Assembly (NCBI RefSeq): GCF_004402495.1
Contig: NZ_SOFH01000030.1
Location: forward strand, 1 to 33,499
Direction of reading: 5' to 3'
From: Cryobacterium sp. HLT2-28
Lineage (GTDB): Bacteria > Actinomycetota > Actinomycetes > Actinomycetales > Microbacteriaceae
Length of the DNA stretch: 33,499 bases
Positions 15,582-25,853 of the stretch are shown here, piece after piece (positions within the stretch are counted from its first letter, which is position 1; every line of letters begins with the position of its first letter). Under the pieces are notes generated by a model, which searched no databases, had not been told where the DNA came from, and worked only from the letters and a program-made list of their open reading frames with translations. Made by a program: the position numbers and the translations under genes.

Positions 15582-15869
15582 ATGAACGATTCCGTTCCTT
15601 CCCCCGCCGTGGGCCGTTTCCTCACCCTCGCCGACACCGCGGAGATCCTTTCCCTGTCCGCGGCCGAGGTGCACGACCTGGTGCGCACCGGCGAGCTCCC
15701 GGCGATCCGGCTCGGCACGACCGGGGTCTGGCGGGTCGAGCGCATTGTGCTCGAATCCTTCATCGAAGCCAAGTACGAGGAGGCCAGGCGGATGGCGCTC
15801 TGGCAGCAGTCGGACTTCGGCAACATCCCCGAGCTCTCCGGCGGTCGCATCATCCGACCTGAGGACTGA
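15582..15869 (+). CDS. Excisionase-like helix-turn-helix DNA-binding protein
   Basis: 95 aa. Residues about 12-62 (RFLTLADTAEILSLSAAEVH, then DLVRTGELPAIRLG and WRVERIVLESFIE) form a winged helix-turn-helix of the MerR/excisionase type, as in BldC and phage Xis. The C-terminal ~30 residues are specific to this protein, with a hydrophilic end (GGRIIRPED). Such small stand-alone HTH proteins are common in Actinobacteria and many are ordinary chromosomal regulators. No integrase or attachment site is nearby, so a prophage origin is unlikely. The gene diverges from the SAF-CpaE pair and could regulate it; this is inference from position. The start is supported by GATAAT six bases before the ATG. 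Confidence 0.85.
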   Translation: MNDSVPSPAVGRFLTLADTAEILSLSAAEVHDLVRTGELPAIRLGTTGVWRVERIVLESFIEAKYEEARRMALWQQSDFGNIPELSGGRIIRPED

Positions 15870-15884
15870 CCGGGGCGGCGCCGA

Positions 15885-16475
15885 CTAGGACAGCCGGACC
15901 AGCTGGATCTCAGCCAGCGGCACAATCCGGTACTGGTGCACCTCAGAGGCCCGGCGCAGCGTTCCCGCCGCGTGCACGGCCAGGTCGAGGTGGTCCCGCC
16001 CGACCCGGTCGATCGTGCCGGTGAGGAGCCCCGTGCGGGTGTGCACGTCGAGGCTGGACCGGCGTCGGCAGAGGTCGCGGAGCACGAACGACAGGCCGAT
16101 CCGATCCACCAGCCGGGCTGCCCGGCCGGGTTCGGCGGCCAGAGACGCGGGCACCTCGGTCTGCGTCACGATCACCCCTGCGATCGCCGAGAGCGGAAGC
16201 ACGCACTGTGCGCCCACGGTCGGGGCGTCCAGCAGATCGGCCGCCAGCCAGTCCCTGCCGAACGTCGTCGGCCGCAGGGTGATGGTCTCCCCCGAAACGA
16301 GGGCGACCCGGATGATGCCGGCACCTCGGATGGCGGCGAGACTGGTCAGCCGGTCCCGCAGGGAAAGCCGTCCCAGGCGCAGGCGCTCCTCCTCGGCGCG
16401 CAGGTCGATCTCCTCGGCGTTCAACTCGTGTTCGAGCTGTCCCTCGAGGTCGTCGAACAGGTTGTCCCAGCGCAC
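15885..16475 (-). CDS. Conserved-looking protein of unknown function
   Basis: 196 aa from the GTG at 16475. The first ~55 residues are strongly charged and probably helical or coiled coil (WDNLFDDLEGQLEHELNAEE, then a run rich in Arg and Glu). The rest looks like a beta-rich domain with repeated short strands (IIRVALVSGETITLRP, CVLPLSAIAGVIVT, LTGTIDRVGRDHLDLAVHA, QYRIVPLAEIQLVRL), suggestive of a small barrel. No catalytic motif, signal peptide or membrane segment is visible, and I do not recognise a named family. The GTG start is preferred because TACCTT lies six bases upstream; an earlier ATG at 16511 would add residues across that element. It converges with the HTH gene, leaving a 15-bp gap. 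Confidence 0.72.
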   Translation of the reverse strand: MRWDNLFDDLEGQLEHELNAEEIDLRAEEERLRLGRLSLRDRLTSLAAIRGAGIIRVALVSGETITLRPTTFGRDWLAADLLDAPTVGAQCVLPLSAIAGVIVTQTEVPASLAAEPGRAARLVDRIGLSFVLRDLCRRRSSLDVHTRTGLLTGTIDRVGRDHLDLAVHAAGTLRRASEVHQYRIVPLAEIQLVRLS

Positions 16476-16481
16476 ACCCCG

Positions 16482-16487
16482 AAGGTA
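16482..16487 (-). promoter_or_regulatory. Putative -10 element of the 15885-16475 gene
   Basis: TACCTT on the minus strand (16487-16482) lies six bases before the GTG at 16475, again a leaderless arrangement. Confidence 0.5.
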
Positions 16488-16514
16488 GCGTGAGCCGCCG
16501 ACCCAGGCCACCGG

Positions 16515-16523
16515 TTATCCACA
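16515..16523 (+). promoter_or_regulatory. Consensus DnaA box next to a -10-like sequence
   Basis: TTATCCACA matches the DnaA box exactly. TATAAG follows at 16529-16534, five bases further on, and could be the -10 of the Rv3235-like gene. A DnaA molecule here would cover that promoter. Confidence 0.55.
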
Positions 16524-16580
16524 GGGGATATAAGCGCTAGACACCGCAGCGGCGGAATGGTTGAGTGTCCGCCATGGACT

Positions 16581-16601
16581 GCACCCCCGCTCGGGGGGTG
16601 C
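16581..16601. other. Perfect 8-bp hairpin in the leader of the Rv3235-like gene
   Basis: GCACCCCC at 16581-16588 and GGGGGTGC at 16594-16601 are exact complements around a 5-nt loop (GCTCG). No U tract follows, so it may be an attenuator or simply a structured leader. Downstream, ACCACCCGAATGCC occurs twice (16675-16688 and 16692-16705). No gene is supported between 16476 and 16752. Confidence 0.65.
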
Positions 16602-16752
16602 CTGGTGATCCGCACGGATTCCTTGACCACCCGAAGCACTCGAACGCCAGCACCAGTTCCAGACGCAATCCAGCACCACCCGAATGCCAGAACCACCCGA
16701 ATGCCCAGGCGGACTGCGCCAGGGCAGCGGGCTCACGCGTCTCGGAGGAGTC

Positions 16753-17187
16753 ATGACCGATCCTGCTGCCGACCCGGCACCGCACACCCGCGCCGAACGA
16801 TTCCTCGACGAGGACTTCTTCGGGCACCAGCCGAGTCCGAGGGAACAACTTCCCGATCCGGAGCCGTTGCTGGTGAATCTCACCCGGTGCGTGATCGAAG
16901 TGCTGGCCGGCGCGCGCGAGCTCGACCAGCTCGCGCGCTGGGTCAGCGACGACGTCTACCGCCACCTGCTCAAACGGGTGGTGCTGTCGTCACGCGCCCG
17001 TGCGGTCAAGGGCCAGCAGGCCCAGCGCCCGGCCATAAGTATCGGCCGGGTGACCATCACCGAGCCGCGCGACGGCGTGATCGAGGCCGTGGTCATCGTG
17101 CACAGCCGTGTTCGGGTGCGCGCCGTCGCGCTCCGGCTGGAGGGCCTCGACCACCGCTGGCGGGCCAGCGCGATCAACGTGCTGTGA
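16753..17187 (+). CDS. Rv3235-like small cytoplasmic protein, function unknown
   Basis: 144 aa. The ATG at 16753 has a strong GGAGGAG directly upstream (16744-16750), so the longer frame from 16684 is rejected. An acidic N-terminus (RAERFLDEDFFGHQPSPRE) is followed by a compact alpha/beta domain: LLVNLTRCVIEVLAGARELD, LARWVSDDVYRHLLKRVVLS, then strands (ISIGRVTITEPRDGVIEAVV, VRVRAVALRLEGLDHRWRAS). The LARW...L..R pattern and the location beside secA match the actinobacterial Rv3235 family as I remember it. No enzymatic motif is seen. It has a ~200-nt leader with a hairpin. The TGA stop lies in a 15-bp tandem repeat that also contains the secA stop. Confidence 0.8.
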   Translation: MTDPAADPAPHTRAERFLDEDFFGHQPSPREQLPDPEPLLVNLTRCVIEVLAGARELDQLARWVSDDVYRHLLKRVVLSSRARAVKGQQAQRPAISIGRVTITEPRDGVIEAVVIVHSRVRVRAVALRLEGLDHRWRASAINVL

Positions 17188-17217
17188 TGACTTCCTGCCT
17201 GACCACCTCCTGCGTGG

Positions 17218-17229
<12 letters not shown>
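17185..17229. repeat. Three 15-bp tandem units spanning the stop codons of two convergent genes
   Basis: The units are 17185-17199 (TGATGACTTCCTGCC), 17200-17214 (TGACCACCTCCTGCG) and 17215-17229 (TGGCTACTTCTTGCC). The first begins with the stop of the Rv3235-like gene, and the third contains the secA stop (CTA at 17218-17220). The units are degenerate but in register. Confidence 0.82.
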
Positions 17230-20019
<2,790 letters not shown>

Positions 20020-20062
20020 GAATGCACTCCATATAGTCGTCATGGCGCATACTCACGCCTGT

Positions 20063-20076
20063 CGTCCGGCCGGACG
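20063..20076. other. 14-bp perfect palindrome in the secA leader
   Basis: CGTCCGGCCGGACG is self-complementary. It lies between the likely secA -10 and the start codon, so it could fold in the mRNA or bind a protein dimer; nothing else identifies it. Confidence 0.4.
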
Positions 20077-20111
20077 CATGTGCTCCGGCGCAGCGCGCCG
20101 ACACAGCGGCA

Positions 20112-20117
20112 ACTATA
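20112..20117 (-). promoter_or_regulatory. Putative -10 element of secA
   Basis: TATAGT on the minus strand (20117-20112) is a near-consensus -10. The -35 region is poor. The leader to the GTG at 20019 would be about 85 nt. Confidence 0.45.
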
Positions 20118-20131
20118 ACAATGCTAGTTGG

Positions 20132-20833
20132 TCAGTTGCTGCGCTTCATGGCGGACGGCACGGCCTCCCGGAGTTCGTCGCTGTTCTCGTCCAGCTCGAT
20201 CACACCGTAGTCCCAGCCCTTGCGCCGGTAGACGACGCTCGGACGCTTGGTCTCCGCGTCCTGGAACAGGTAGAAGTCGTGGCCGACCAGCTCCATGAAG
20301 TAGAGCGCGTCATCCACGGTCATCGGGGCCGCGGAGAAGACCTTGCGGCGGATGACGACCGGTGAATAGGTCTCCTCCGGCTCCTCGACCGTGGCCTCCG
20401 GGTTCACGACCTGGATCGCTCCCGTGCGCACGCGCTCGAGGGTTTCCGCGTCGGCCGGGGTGATGTCGACGACACTGAAGTCAACCGAGGCGGCGTCGTG
20501 CAGCGAGGTGGGCCGGTGGGCGCCGCCACGATGCAGCTTCTGGCGGTCCTTCGCCCGGCGCACGCGCTCGAGCAGCCGGCCGAGCGCCACGTCGAAAGCC
20601 GCGTACTTGTCCGAGCCGTCGGCCTCGGCCCGAACGACGGGCCCCTTGCCGATCAGCGTCAGTTCGACGCGGTCGTTGCCCGTCGCCCCGTTCTTCTCAT
20701 GGTGACGGCTGAGCTTGATTTCCAGGGCGAGAGCCTTGTCGGCGAGGCCGGCGACCTTCTCGGCCTTCTCCGTCGCATACTCCCGGAAACGATCAGTGAT
20801 CCCTAGGTTTCGTCCTACGATGTTTGTTTCCAT
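20132..20833 (-). CDS. hpf: Ribosome hibernation promoting factor, long form
   Basis: 233 aa, the long HPF type. The N-terminal domain (METNIVGRNLGITDRFREYA to about residue 100) is the RaiA/HPF fold that binds the 30S decoding region, with the basic helix LLERVRRAKDRQKLHR. A variable linker follows, then the C-terminal dimerisation domain (about 175-230: VFSAAPMTVDDALYFMELVG, then HDFYLFQDAETKRPSVVYRR). Long HPF joins two 70S ribosomes into an inactive 100S dimer in resting or stressed cells. The ATG at 20833 has GGAGG seven bases upstream. It lies directly upstream of secA, as in many Actinobacteria and Firmicutes; the 112-bp gap with its own -10 suggests separate control of secA. Confidence 0.96.
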   Translation of the reverse strand: METNIVGRNLGITDRFREYATEKAEKVAGLADKALALEIKLSRHHEKNGATGNDRVELTLIGKGPVVRAEADGSDKYAAFDVALGRLLERVRRAKDRQKLHRGGAHRPTSLHDAASVDFSVVDITPADAETLERVRTGAIQVVNPEATVEEPEETYSPVVIRRKVFSAAPMTVDDALYFMELVGHDFYLFQDAETKRPSVVYRRKGWDYGVIELDENSDELREAVPSAMKRSN

Positions 20834-20897
20834 GACGACCTCCAGATCTGGCGAACCGCCCTTTTATCTGGGCGATTAGTACGCGCCTTTAGCTCCC

Positions 20898-20926
20898 ACC
20901 GTACTGCCGTCCACGGGATAAGTCAT
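20898..20926 (-). promoter_or_regulatory. Putative hpf promoter
   Basis: On the minus strand ATGACT (20926-20921) and TACGGT (20903-20898) are 17 bp apart. The leader would be about 60 nt and contains a small CGCCC/GGGCG stem (plus 20856-20873). Confidence 0.45.
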
Positions 20927-20934
20927 CGCTTTTG

Positions 20935-21630
20935 TCAACGAGTTTCCGATGAACGATCGGTGACCGCGTGGCGACGCCGTGTTTCCGCCAGAGTGGCCAC
21001 TCCGACCACCTCGCCACCAGCCTCGAGTATGGCTCGACGGGCCTCGAGCACCGTCGCCCCGGTGGTGAGGATGTCATCGACGACCAGGGCGCGGAATCCG
21101 TCCAGGCGTCGGCCGGCGACCAGGGAGCCTTCTCGGTTCGCGCCGCGTTCCGTGCTGTCGAGGCCGACCTGGTCCGACGTCTCGCGGACCGCGCGCGGCA
21201 CCCGCGTCGGCGCCAGCCCACCCCGGCCGAGCAGCAGATCAACCGGGTGGAAGCCCCGCTGCCGCCAGGCCCGCCGCGACGACGGCACCGTGACCAGGTG
21301 GATGCCGGGCCCGCCGCTCCCCGCGGCTTCCGGCACCGCGGCGAGCGCGGCGACGACGGCGGAGCGGAGGGACGCGGAGAGCACGCCCACGGCATCCGTG
21401 CGCCCGCCGTCCTTGTAGGCGGCGATCACCTGCCGGGCCACGCCCGTGTAGTCGAGTGCGGACCACACCGGCACACCGCGCCGTTCGGTGCAGTGCACGG
21501 CGGGCCGCAGCGCCGCACGGCAGGCCGGGCAGAGCGCCCGGTCCGGTCGGCCGCACCCACTGCAGTCGATCGGCAGGACGACCGCCCACGCGTCGAGCAG
21601 GGCCTCCCCGACGCCGTACGACCGCCTCAT
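20935..21630 (-). CDS. ComF-family phosphoribosyltransferase-like protein
   Basis: 231 aa. An N-terminal zinc ribbon (DCSGCGRPDRALCPACR, four Cys) precedes a type I phosphoribosyltransferase domain. The PRPP loop is ALVVDDILTTGATVLEARR near the C-terminus, with IHLVTVPSSRRAWRQRGFHP in the middle, as in ComF/GntX proteins. Family knowledge: ComF is needed for DNA uptake in competent bacteria, but it is conserved in many Actinobacteria not known to be competent, where its role is unclear. The ATG at 21630 has AGGA eight bases upstream. The gene follows lpqB after 87 bp that contain a 6-bp hairpin (21658-21677); this is the same order as Rv3242c in M. tuberculosis. Confidence 0.93.
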   Translation of the reverse strand: MRRSYGVGEALLDAWAVVLPIDCSGCGRPDRALCPACRAALRPAVHCTERRGVPVWSALDYTGVARQVIAAYKDGGRTDAVGVLSASLRSAVVAALAAVPEAAGSGGPGIHLVTVPSSRRAWRQRGFHPVDLLLGRGGLAPTRVPRAVRETSDQVGLDSTERGANREGSLVAGRRLDGFRALVVDDILTTGATVLEARRAILEAGGEVVGVATLAETRRRHAVTDRSSETR

Positions 21631-21717
21631 CGGATCATCCTGCGTCCGGGCGGCCGCGGTGCGGGACCCGGCGCACCGGTCCGGTGGAGAACCGCCCCGG
21701 GCCTGCGCCGGGGAGGG

Positions 21718-23400
21718 CTAGCCGCCGATTCCCTGCTGGGTGGCCAGGAGCGTGACCGCGTCGATGCGCTGCTGCCAGCCGACTCCGCGCTGCACCAGCA
21801 GGCCGCCGGTCGAGGAGAGTGCGCGCAGGTCGCGCAGGCTGTTGCTGCCGACGATGGCGACGCTGTCCGGAGCGGATTCGAGGATCGAACTGACGCCGCC
21901 GATCTGCTGGGCGACGATCCGCTCGGCACCGCCGGGAACCACGGTCAGGTACGCCACGGTGAGTTCATCGATCCAGGTCGCGTCGACCGGCTCCCCCACC
22001 TCGGCGGCCAGCTGCACCTCGTCGCCGAGGGCCACCGGCAGGTTCTTCTCCCGCTTGATCGACACGACGACGAAACGGGTGTCCGTGCCCGCCCTCAGCA
22101 GCGCGATCAGCCTGGTTCCGTCGCGTGAAACCCGGAGGGACTGGATCGCGGAGGCTTCAGGCCATGGCGTCGGCACCGCGGTCGCGTCCCCGGCGGGGCT
22201 GTATACGAAGAGTTCCCCGGGGCGCCCGGCCGGCACCGACCAGACATAGCCGTGGTTGTCGACCGCCGGCGAGATCAGGCCCTGCCGCGGATCGAGCAGC
22301 TTCGGGTCGTCCCCCACCCGCACCCCGTAGACGCCGGAGCCGGTCAGCGCGGCCGCGACGGTCTGCCCGGGCGAGAGCGTCACGGCGCTCGGATTGAGGG
22401 CGACGATGCGGTCGGAGAGCCCGGGGATCGGCGTAGTCGTCTTCCCCGTCGCCGCGAGGAAGCCGAACTCGCCGTTCCGCAGCACCAGCGCCCTGGCATC
22501 CACCCGGGGGTTCAGCACCGGCGCATTCGCACCCAGATCGCCGATGTCCTGGGAGTTCTGGTTGATCGTGATGGTCACGGTCAACCCTGCGGGGAGGCTG
22601 TTGCTCAGCTGGGCACGCATCCGCTGCAACGTGACCCGGTCTGCGTTCAGGGCTTCGCTGTTCAGGTCGACCTTGGCATCCCGGGCGACGACCTGCACCG
22701 CGTCGGCGGTGAGCTTGGTCCCGCCGGGGAATGCGGTCACCACCGACCCGGCCAGCCACGGGCTGGGACCGGCGAGCATCCCGTTGACGATCTTGGTCAG
22801 GGTGGCCGCGCCACGCGGGAACCAGCGCAGGTCTGGCACCAGGTAGGTGAAGTCGGGGTCGAAGAAGTAGAGCGCCTGTGCGCTGAACACGTCCCGGAAG
22901 GTGGTCTCGTCGATCACCGTGCCATTGGGAGCCGCGCTGATCCGCCACTGGCCGCCGACCTGCACGAACTGGTAGCGCAGCGGAACCGGCGCCGAGGATT
23001 CGACCTCGTGGTACTCGCCGATCCCGTCGACCTCGGCGACCGGGTTGACCGAGAAGACCATCGTGCGTTCGTCGGCGGCCACGATGGTCCGGCCTCCGCC
23101 GTCGTCGACGGTCACCCCGGTTTCCGGGCTCCAGGACCCGCTGTAGCTCGGAGCCAGGAATTCCCGGGCGATCTCGTAGTCGTTCTCCGGGCTGGTCGCC
23201 GCGTCGATGAAGCCGCGAAGGATGCCCTCCTGGCTGGCGTCCTTCTGCGGCCTGGACGGCAGGAAGACCGGGGCGGGGGTGTCCCCGGGCCCCGCCGCCT
23301 GCCCTGGCCTGACGCTGCCGTCCCTCGGGATGCCGGAGCACCCGGCCAGGCACAGCGCGAGCGCGAGCATCGCGGCCAGGGTCCCGAACCGTCTACGCAT
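21718..23400 (-). CDS. lpqB: Lipoprotein LpqB, partner of the MtrAB two-component system
   Basis: 560 aa from the ATG at 23400 (GGGAGGG upstream). The signal peptide MRRRFGTLAAMLALALCLAGC has a clear lipobox with Cys21. A GerMN-like domain follows in the middle (about 200-330: FFDPDFTYLVPDLRWFPRGA, then the segment around IVNGMLAGPSP), and then a beta-propeller-like LpqB domain with repeated strand patterns (SDRIVALNPSAVTLSPGQTV, SAIQSLRVSRDGTRLIALLR). Family knowledge: LpqB binds the sensor part of MtrB outside the membrane and modulates MtrA phosphorylation, affecting septation and envelope integrity. The start overlaps the mtrB stop by eight bases, so it is coupled. The longer ATG at 23448 lies inside mtrB and is rejected. 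Confidence 0.95.
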   Translation of the reverse strand: MRRRFGTLAAMLALALCLAGCSGIPRDGSVRPGQAAGPGDTPAPVFLPSRPQKDASQEGILRGFIDAATSPENDYEIAREFLAPSYSGSWSPETGVTVDDGGGRTIVAADERTMVFSVNPVAEVDGIGEYHEVESSAPVPLRYQFVQVGGQWRISAAPNGTVIDETTFRDVFSAQALYFFDPDFTYLVPDLRWFPRGAATLTKIVNGMLAGPSPWLAGSVVTAFPGGTKLTADAVQVVARDAKVDLNSEALNADRVTLQRMRAQLSNSLPAGLTVTITINQNSQDIGDLGANAPVLNPRVDARALVLRNGEFGFLAATGKTTTPIPGLSDRIVALNPSAVTLSPGQTVAAALTGSGVYGVRVGDDPKLLDPRQGLISPAVDNHGYVWSVPAGRPGELFVYSPAGDATAVPTPWPEASAIQSLRVSRDGTRLIALLRAGTDTRFVVVSIKREKNLPVALGDEVQLAAEVGEPVDATWIDELTVAYLTVVPGGAERIVAQQIGGVSSILESAPDSVAIVGSNSLRDLRALSSTGGLLVQRGVGWQQRIDAVTLLATQQGIGG

Positions 23401-25057
23401 GGTGCCCTCCCGTGACGATGCGGGCCGCGGCCGTGTCCAGGGTGTCAATCCCGGCGTCCTCCGGCGGCAGAGGGCTCGGCGAGGCGGTCAAGGTGCCGTG
23501 CGCCGTGCGCGGCAGGGTCAGCCGGAAGCAGGAGCCCTTGCCGGGGCTCGACCAGACCTGCAGCCAGCCGCCGTGCACCGCGGCATCCTCGAGCGCGATC
23601 GAGAGTCCGAGGCCGGTGCCGCCGATGGTGCGTTTGCGGGAGGGGTCGGCCCGCCAGAACCGGTCGAAGACGTGGCCGATGTCGGCCTGGCTCATGCCCA
23701 GGCCGTAGTCCCTGACCGACAGGGCCACGGCGGTCGCGTTGCTGTCGACCGAGACGACGATGGGTTTGCCTTCCCCATGCTCGATCGCGTTGCCGATCAG
23801 GTTGTGCATGATCCGGCGGATGCGACGCGGGTCGACTTCCGCGTCCAGGTGACCGCCGGGCGCCACGAGCGTCAGTCGTGATCCCTTCGAGTCGCCCAGG
23901 GAGCGGAGGCCGTCGATCGCATCCTCGGCCAGGTGGACCAGGTTCGTCGGCTCCGTCTCCAGGTCCACGGACCCGGCGTCGTACTTGCTGATCTCGAGGA
24001 GGTCGCTGAGCAACAGTTCGAAACGTTCGACCTGGGTGTGCAGCAGCTCGGCGGTGCGCCCCGTCGCCGGCGGGAACGTGGCACGCTGGTCGTAGAGCAG
24101 GTCCCCGGCCAGCCGAATGGTGGTGAGCGGGGTGCGCAACTCGTGCGACACGTCTGAGACGAAGCGCTGTTGCACCTCGGACAGGTCTGCGAGCTCCCGG
24201 ATCTGACTCTGCAGGCTGTCCGCCATCCCGTTGAACGATTTCGCCAGGGTGGCGATGACGTCGGCGCCCTTCTCCGGGATGCGCACCCCCAGGTCGCCGG
24301 AAGCCAGCCGCTGGCTCGTCTCCGCGGCGACCCGGATCGGCGTGACCACAAACCGCACCACGATCCAGGTCACGGCTCCGATCAGCAGGATCAGGATGAG
24401 GCCGGCGAACAGGAGCGTGCGCTGCACGAAGAACAGGGTGGCCTCCGCCTCGCCGAGGTTGTATCCGATGTACAGCTCGTAGCGTCCGGCGACCGGGACG
24501 GTGAGCTGGGAGCCGACGACGATCCCGGGCACCTCACCGCCGTCGTCGGTCGCGAGGGTCACGGACTGCCAGAACTGCCTTCCCGGCTCACCCTGCACCG
24601 AACCGCGGAGCTCGTCCGAAATGACCGACGTCGACTCTCCGAAGGTCGAGAAGTCCTGCGGCGCCGCCGTTGATGGATCCTGGCCCGGCACCCGGAAGAC
24701 CGCGATGAGCCGACTCGACGATGCCGCCGAGATGGAACTGCGGGCGGAGCCGAGCAGGCTCTGCACCTGCACTCTGTCCGAGGCGTCGGAGGCGTCCAGG
24801 ATACCCTGGGCGGCCGACGTTGCCCGGTTCGAGTCCAGTTCGACCTGGCCCAGCCGGGACTGGAACAGGTCGTTGCCGACGCTGACCGACACATAGACGC
24901 CGACGAGGGCGATCGCGAAACCGGACAACGCCACGGTGATCGTCACCGTGCGGAATTGAAGGGAGGACCGCCACAGCCGGGCGACCGCGGCCGGCCAGGA
25001 CCGCCAATCCCGCCAATCCCGCCAGTCGATGCGGGCGAATCCGGTGCGGACGGCCAC
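23393..25057 (-). CDS. mtrB: Sensor histidine kinase MtrB
   Basis: 554 aa. Two transmembrane helices (about 36-60 and 213-238) flank an extracellular sensor domain of about 150 residues. HAMP is about 238-290. The HisKA motif FVSDVSHELRTPLTTIRLAG has phospho-acceptor His305. The N box is HNLIGNAIEHGEG (about 418-430), followed by DYGLGM and GGTGLGLSI. It phosphorylates MtrA; in mycobacteria it acts at the septum and membrane. The GTG start at 25057 is five bases after the mtrA stop. The N-terminus contains an odd DWRDWRDWRSW run from a 9-bp tandem repeat (25001-25027). The stop overlaps lpqB by eight bases. Confidence 0.95.
   Translation of the reverse strand: MAVRTGFARIDWRDWRDWRSWPAAVARLWRSSLQFRTVTITVALSGFAIALVGVYVSVSVGNDLFQSRLGQVELDSNRATSAAQGILDASDASDRVQVQSLLGSARSSISAASSSRLIAVFRVPGQDPSTAAPQDFSTFGESTSVISDELRGSVQGEPGRQFWQSVTLATDDGGEVPGIVVGSQLTVPVAGRYELYIGYNLGEAEATLFFVQRTLLFAGLILILLIGAVTWIVVRFVVTPIRVAAETSQRLASGDLGVRIPEKGADVIATLAKSFNGMADSLQSQIRELADLSEVQQRFVSDVSHELRTPLTTIRLAGDLLYDQRATFPPATGRTAELLHTQVERFELLLSDLLEISKYDAGSVDLETEPTNLVHLAEDAIDGLRSLGDSKGSRLTLVAPGGHLDAEVDPRRIRRIMHNLIGNAIEHGEGKPIVVSVDSNATAVALSVRDYGLGMSQADIGHVFDRFWRADPSRKRTIGGTGLGLSIALEDAAVHGGWLQVWSSPGKGSCFRLTLPRTAHGTLTASPSPLPPEDAGIDTLDTAAARIVTGGHHA
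25001..25027 (-). repeat. 9-bp tandem repeat in the mtrB N-terminus
   Basis: CCGCCAATC occurs at 25001-25009 and 25010-25018, with a one-base variant at 25019-25027. It codes for the tripeptide W-R-D in the cytoplasmic tail before the first helix and stays in frame. Confidence 0.88.
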
Positions 25058-25062
25058 GAGAA

Positions 25063-25743
25063 CTAGCCGGCCGAGCCGGCCCGGTAGCCGACTCCGCGAA
25101 CGGTCATCACGATGCGCGGGTTGTCCGGATCGTCCTCGACCTTCGCGCGCAGGCGCTGCACATGCACATTGACGAGCCGGGTGTCGGCCTTGTAGTGATA
25201 GCCCCAGACCTGTTCGAGCAGCATCTCCCGGGTGAAAACCTGTTGCGGCTTCGACGCGAGTGCGAGGAGGAGATCGAACTCGAGCGGGGTGAGGTTGATC
25301 TGGCGTTCGCCGCGCCGCACCTCATGCCCGGCGGCATCCACGACGAGGTCTCCGATCTGCAGGTTGGCCGGGGCGTCGTTCGAAGCGGGACGCAGGCGGG
25401 TCCTGATCCGCGCGACCAGTTCCTTGGGGTTGAACGGTTTGACCATGTAGTCGTCCGCTCCGGATTCGAGGCCCTTCACGACGTCGGTGGTGTCCGTTCT
25501 CGCCGTCAGCATGATGATCGGCGTTCCGGACTCGGCACGGATGAGACTGCACACCTCGATGCCGTCGAGGCCGGGCAGCATGAGGTCGAGCAGGATGAGG
25601 TCAGGTTTGGTCGCGCGGAACGCTTCCAGCGCCAGCGCGCCATCGGCGCAGAAGAATGGCTCGAAGCCTTCGCCGTTCAACACGATGCCGATCATCTCTG
25701 CCAGCGCGGTGTCGTCATCGACGACCAGAATGCGTGCGTTCAT
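25063..25743 (-). CDS. mtrA: OmpR-family response regulator MtrA
   Basis: 226 aa. The receiver domain has the acidic pocket VVDDD near the start, phospho-acceptor Asp53 in LILLDLMLPGLDG, and MVKPFNPKEL with the conserved Lys. The C-terminal winged helix contains EFDLLLALASKPQQVFTREM and LVNVHVQRLRAKVEDDPDNP, followed by RGVGYR. Family knowledge: MtrA controls cell-wall, osmotic and cell-cycle genes, including dnaA and resuscitation-factor genes in related species. The ATG at 25743 has only a weak ribosome-binding site. It leads the mtrA-mtrB-lpqB operon. The upstream region, shared with the divergent membrane operon, has two dyads overlapping the predicted promoter. Confidence 0.97.
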   Translation of the reverse strand: MNARILVVDDDTALAEMIGIVLNGEGFEPFFCADGALALEAFRATKPDLILLDLMLPGLDGIEVCSLIRAESGTPIIMLTARTDTTDVVKGLESGADDYMVKPFNPKELVARIRTRLRPASNDAPANLQIGDLVVDAAGHEVRRGERQINLTPLEFDLLLALASKPQQVFTREMLLEQVWGYHYKADTRLVNVHVQRLRAKVEDDPDNPRIVMTVRGVGYRAGSAG

Positions 25744-25796
25744 ACGTCCGTTTTCAGCTCAGTCACCTTGGAATTCCCCCCGGTGAGTAGTGCAAT

Positions 25797-25839
25797 CTCT
25801 GGGTCCAGAGTAGTCGAGTGTTCGGTGTGATTCCCGAAC
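25797..25839. promoter_or_regulatory. Two dyads over the predicted mtrA promoter
   Basis: CTCTGG-GT-CCAGAG (25797-25810) and GTTCGG-N8-CCGAAC (25820-25839) are perfect inverted repeats. A minus-strand -10, TACTCT (25812-25807), overlaps the first, and GGGAAT (25835-25830), at -35 spacing (N17), lies in the second. Both look like operators of dimeric regulators. Confidence 0.5.
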
Positions 25840-25847
25840 AAACCGGT

Positions 25848-25853
25848 TACCGT
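25848..25853 (+). promoter_or_regulatory. Putative -10 element of the membrane/MoxR operon
   Basis: TACCGT at 25848-25853 would start transcription near 25860, about 19 bases before the GTG at 25879. An 8-bp palindrome AACCGGTT (25841-25848) touches it. Confidence 0.35.

Noticed and set aside
15582..15869. Prophage or integrative element suggested by an excisionase-like gene
   Set aside because: No integrase, attachment site, tRNA or phage gene nearby, and base composition is like the neighbours.
15524..16523. Replication origin based on two DnaA boxes
   Set aside because: Only two boxes about 1 kb apart, no AT-rich unwinding region, and no dnaA, dnaN or gyrB genes.
25807..25835. SigR-type promoter for mtrA from GGGAAT
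   Set aside because: No GTT at 18 or 19 bp; the downstream element is TACTCT, a housekeeping-like -10.
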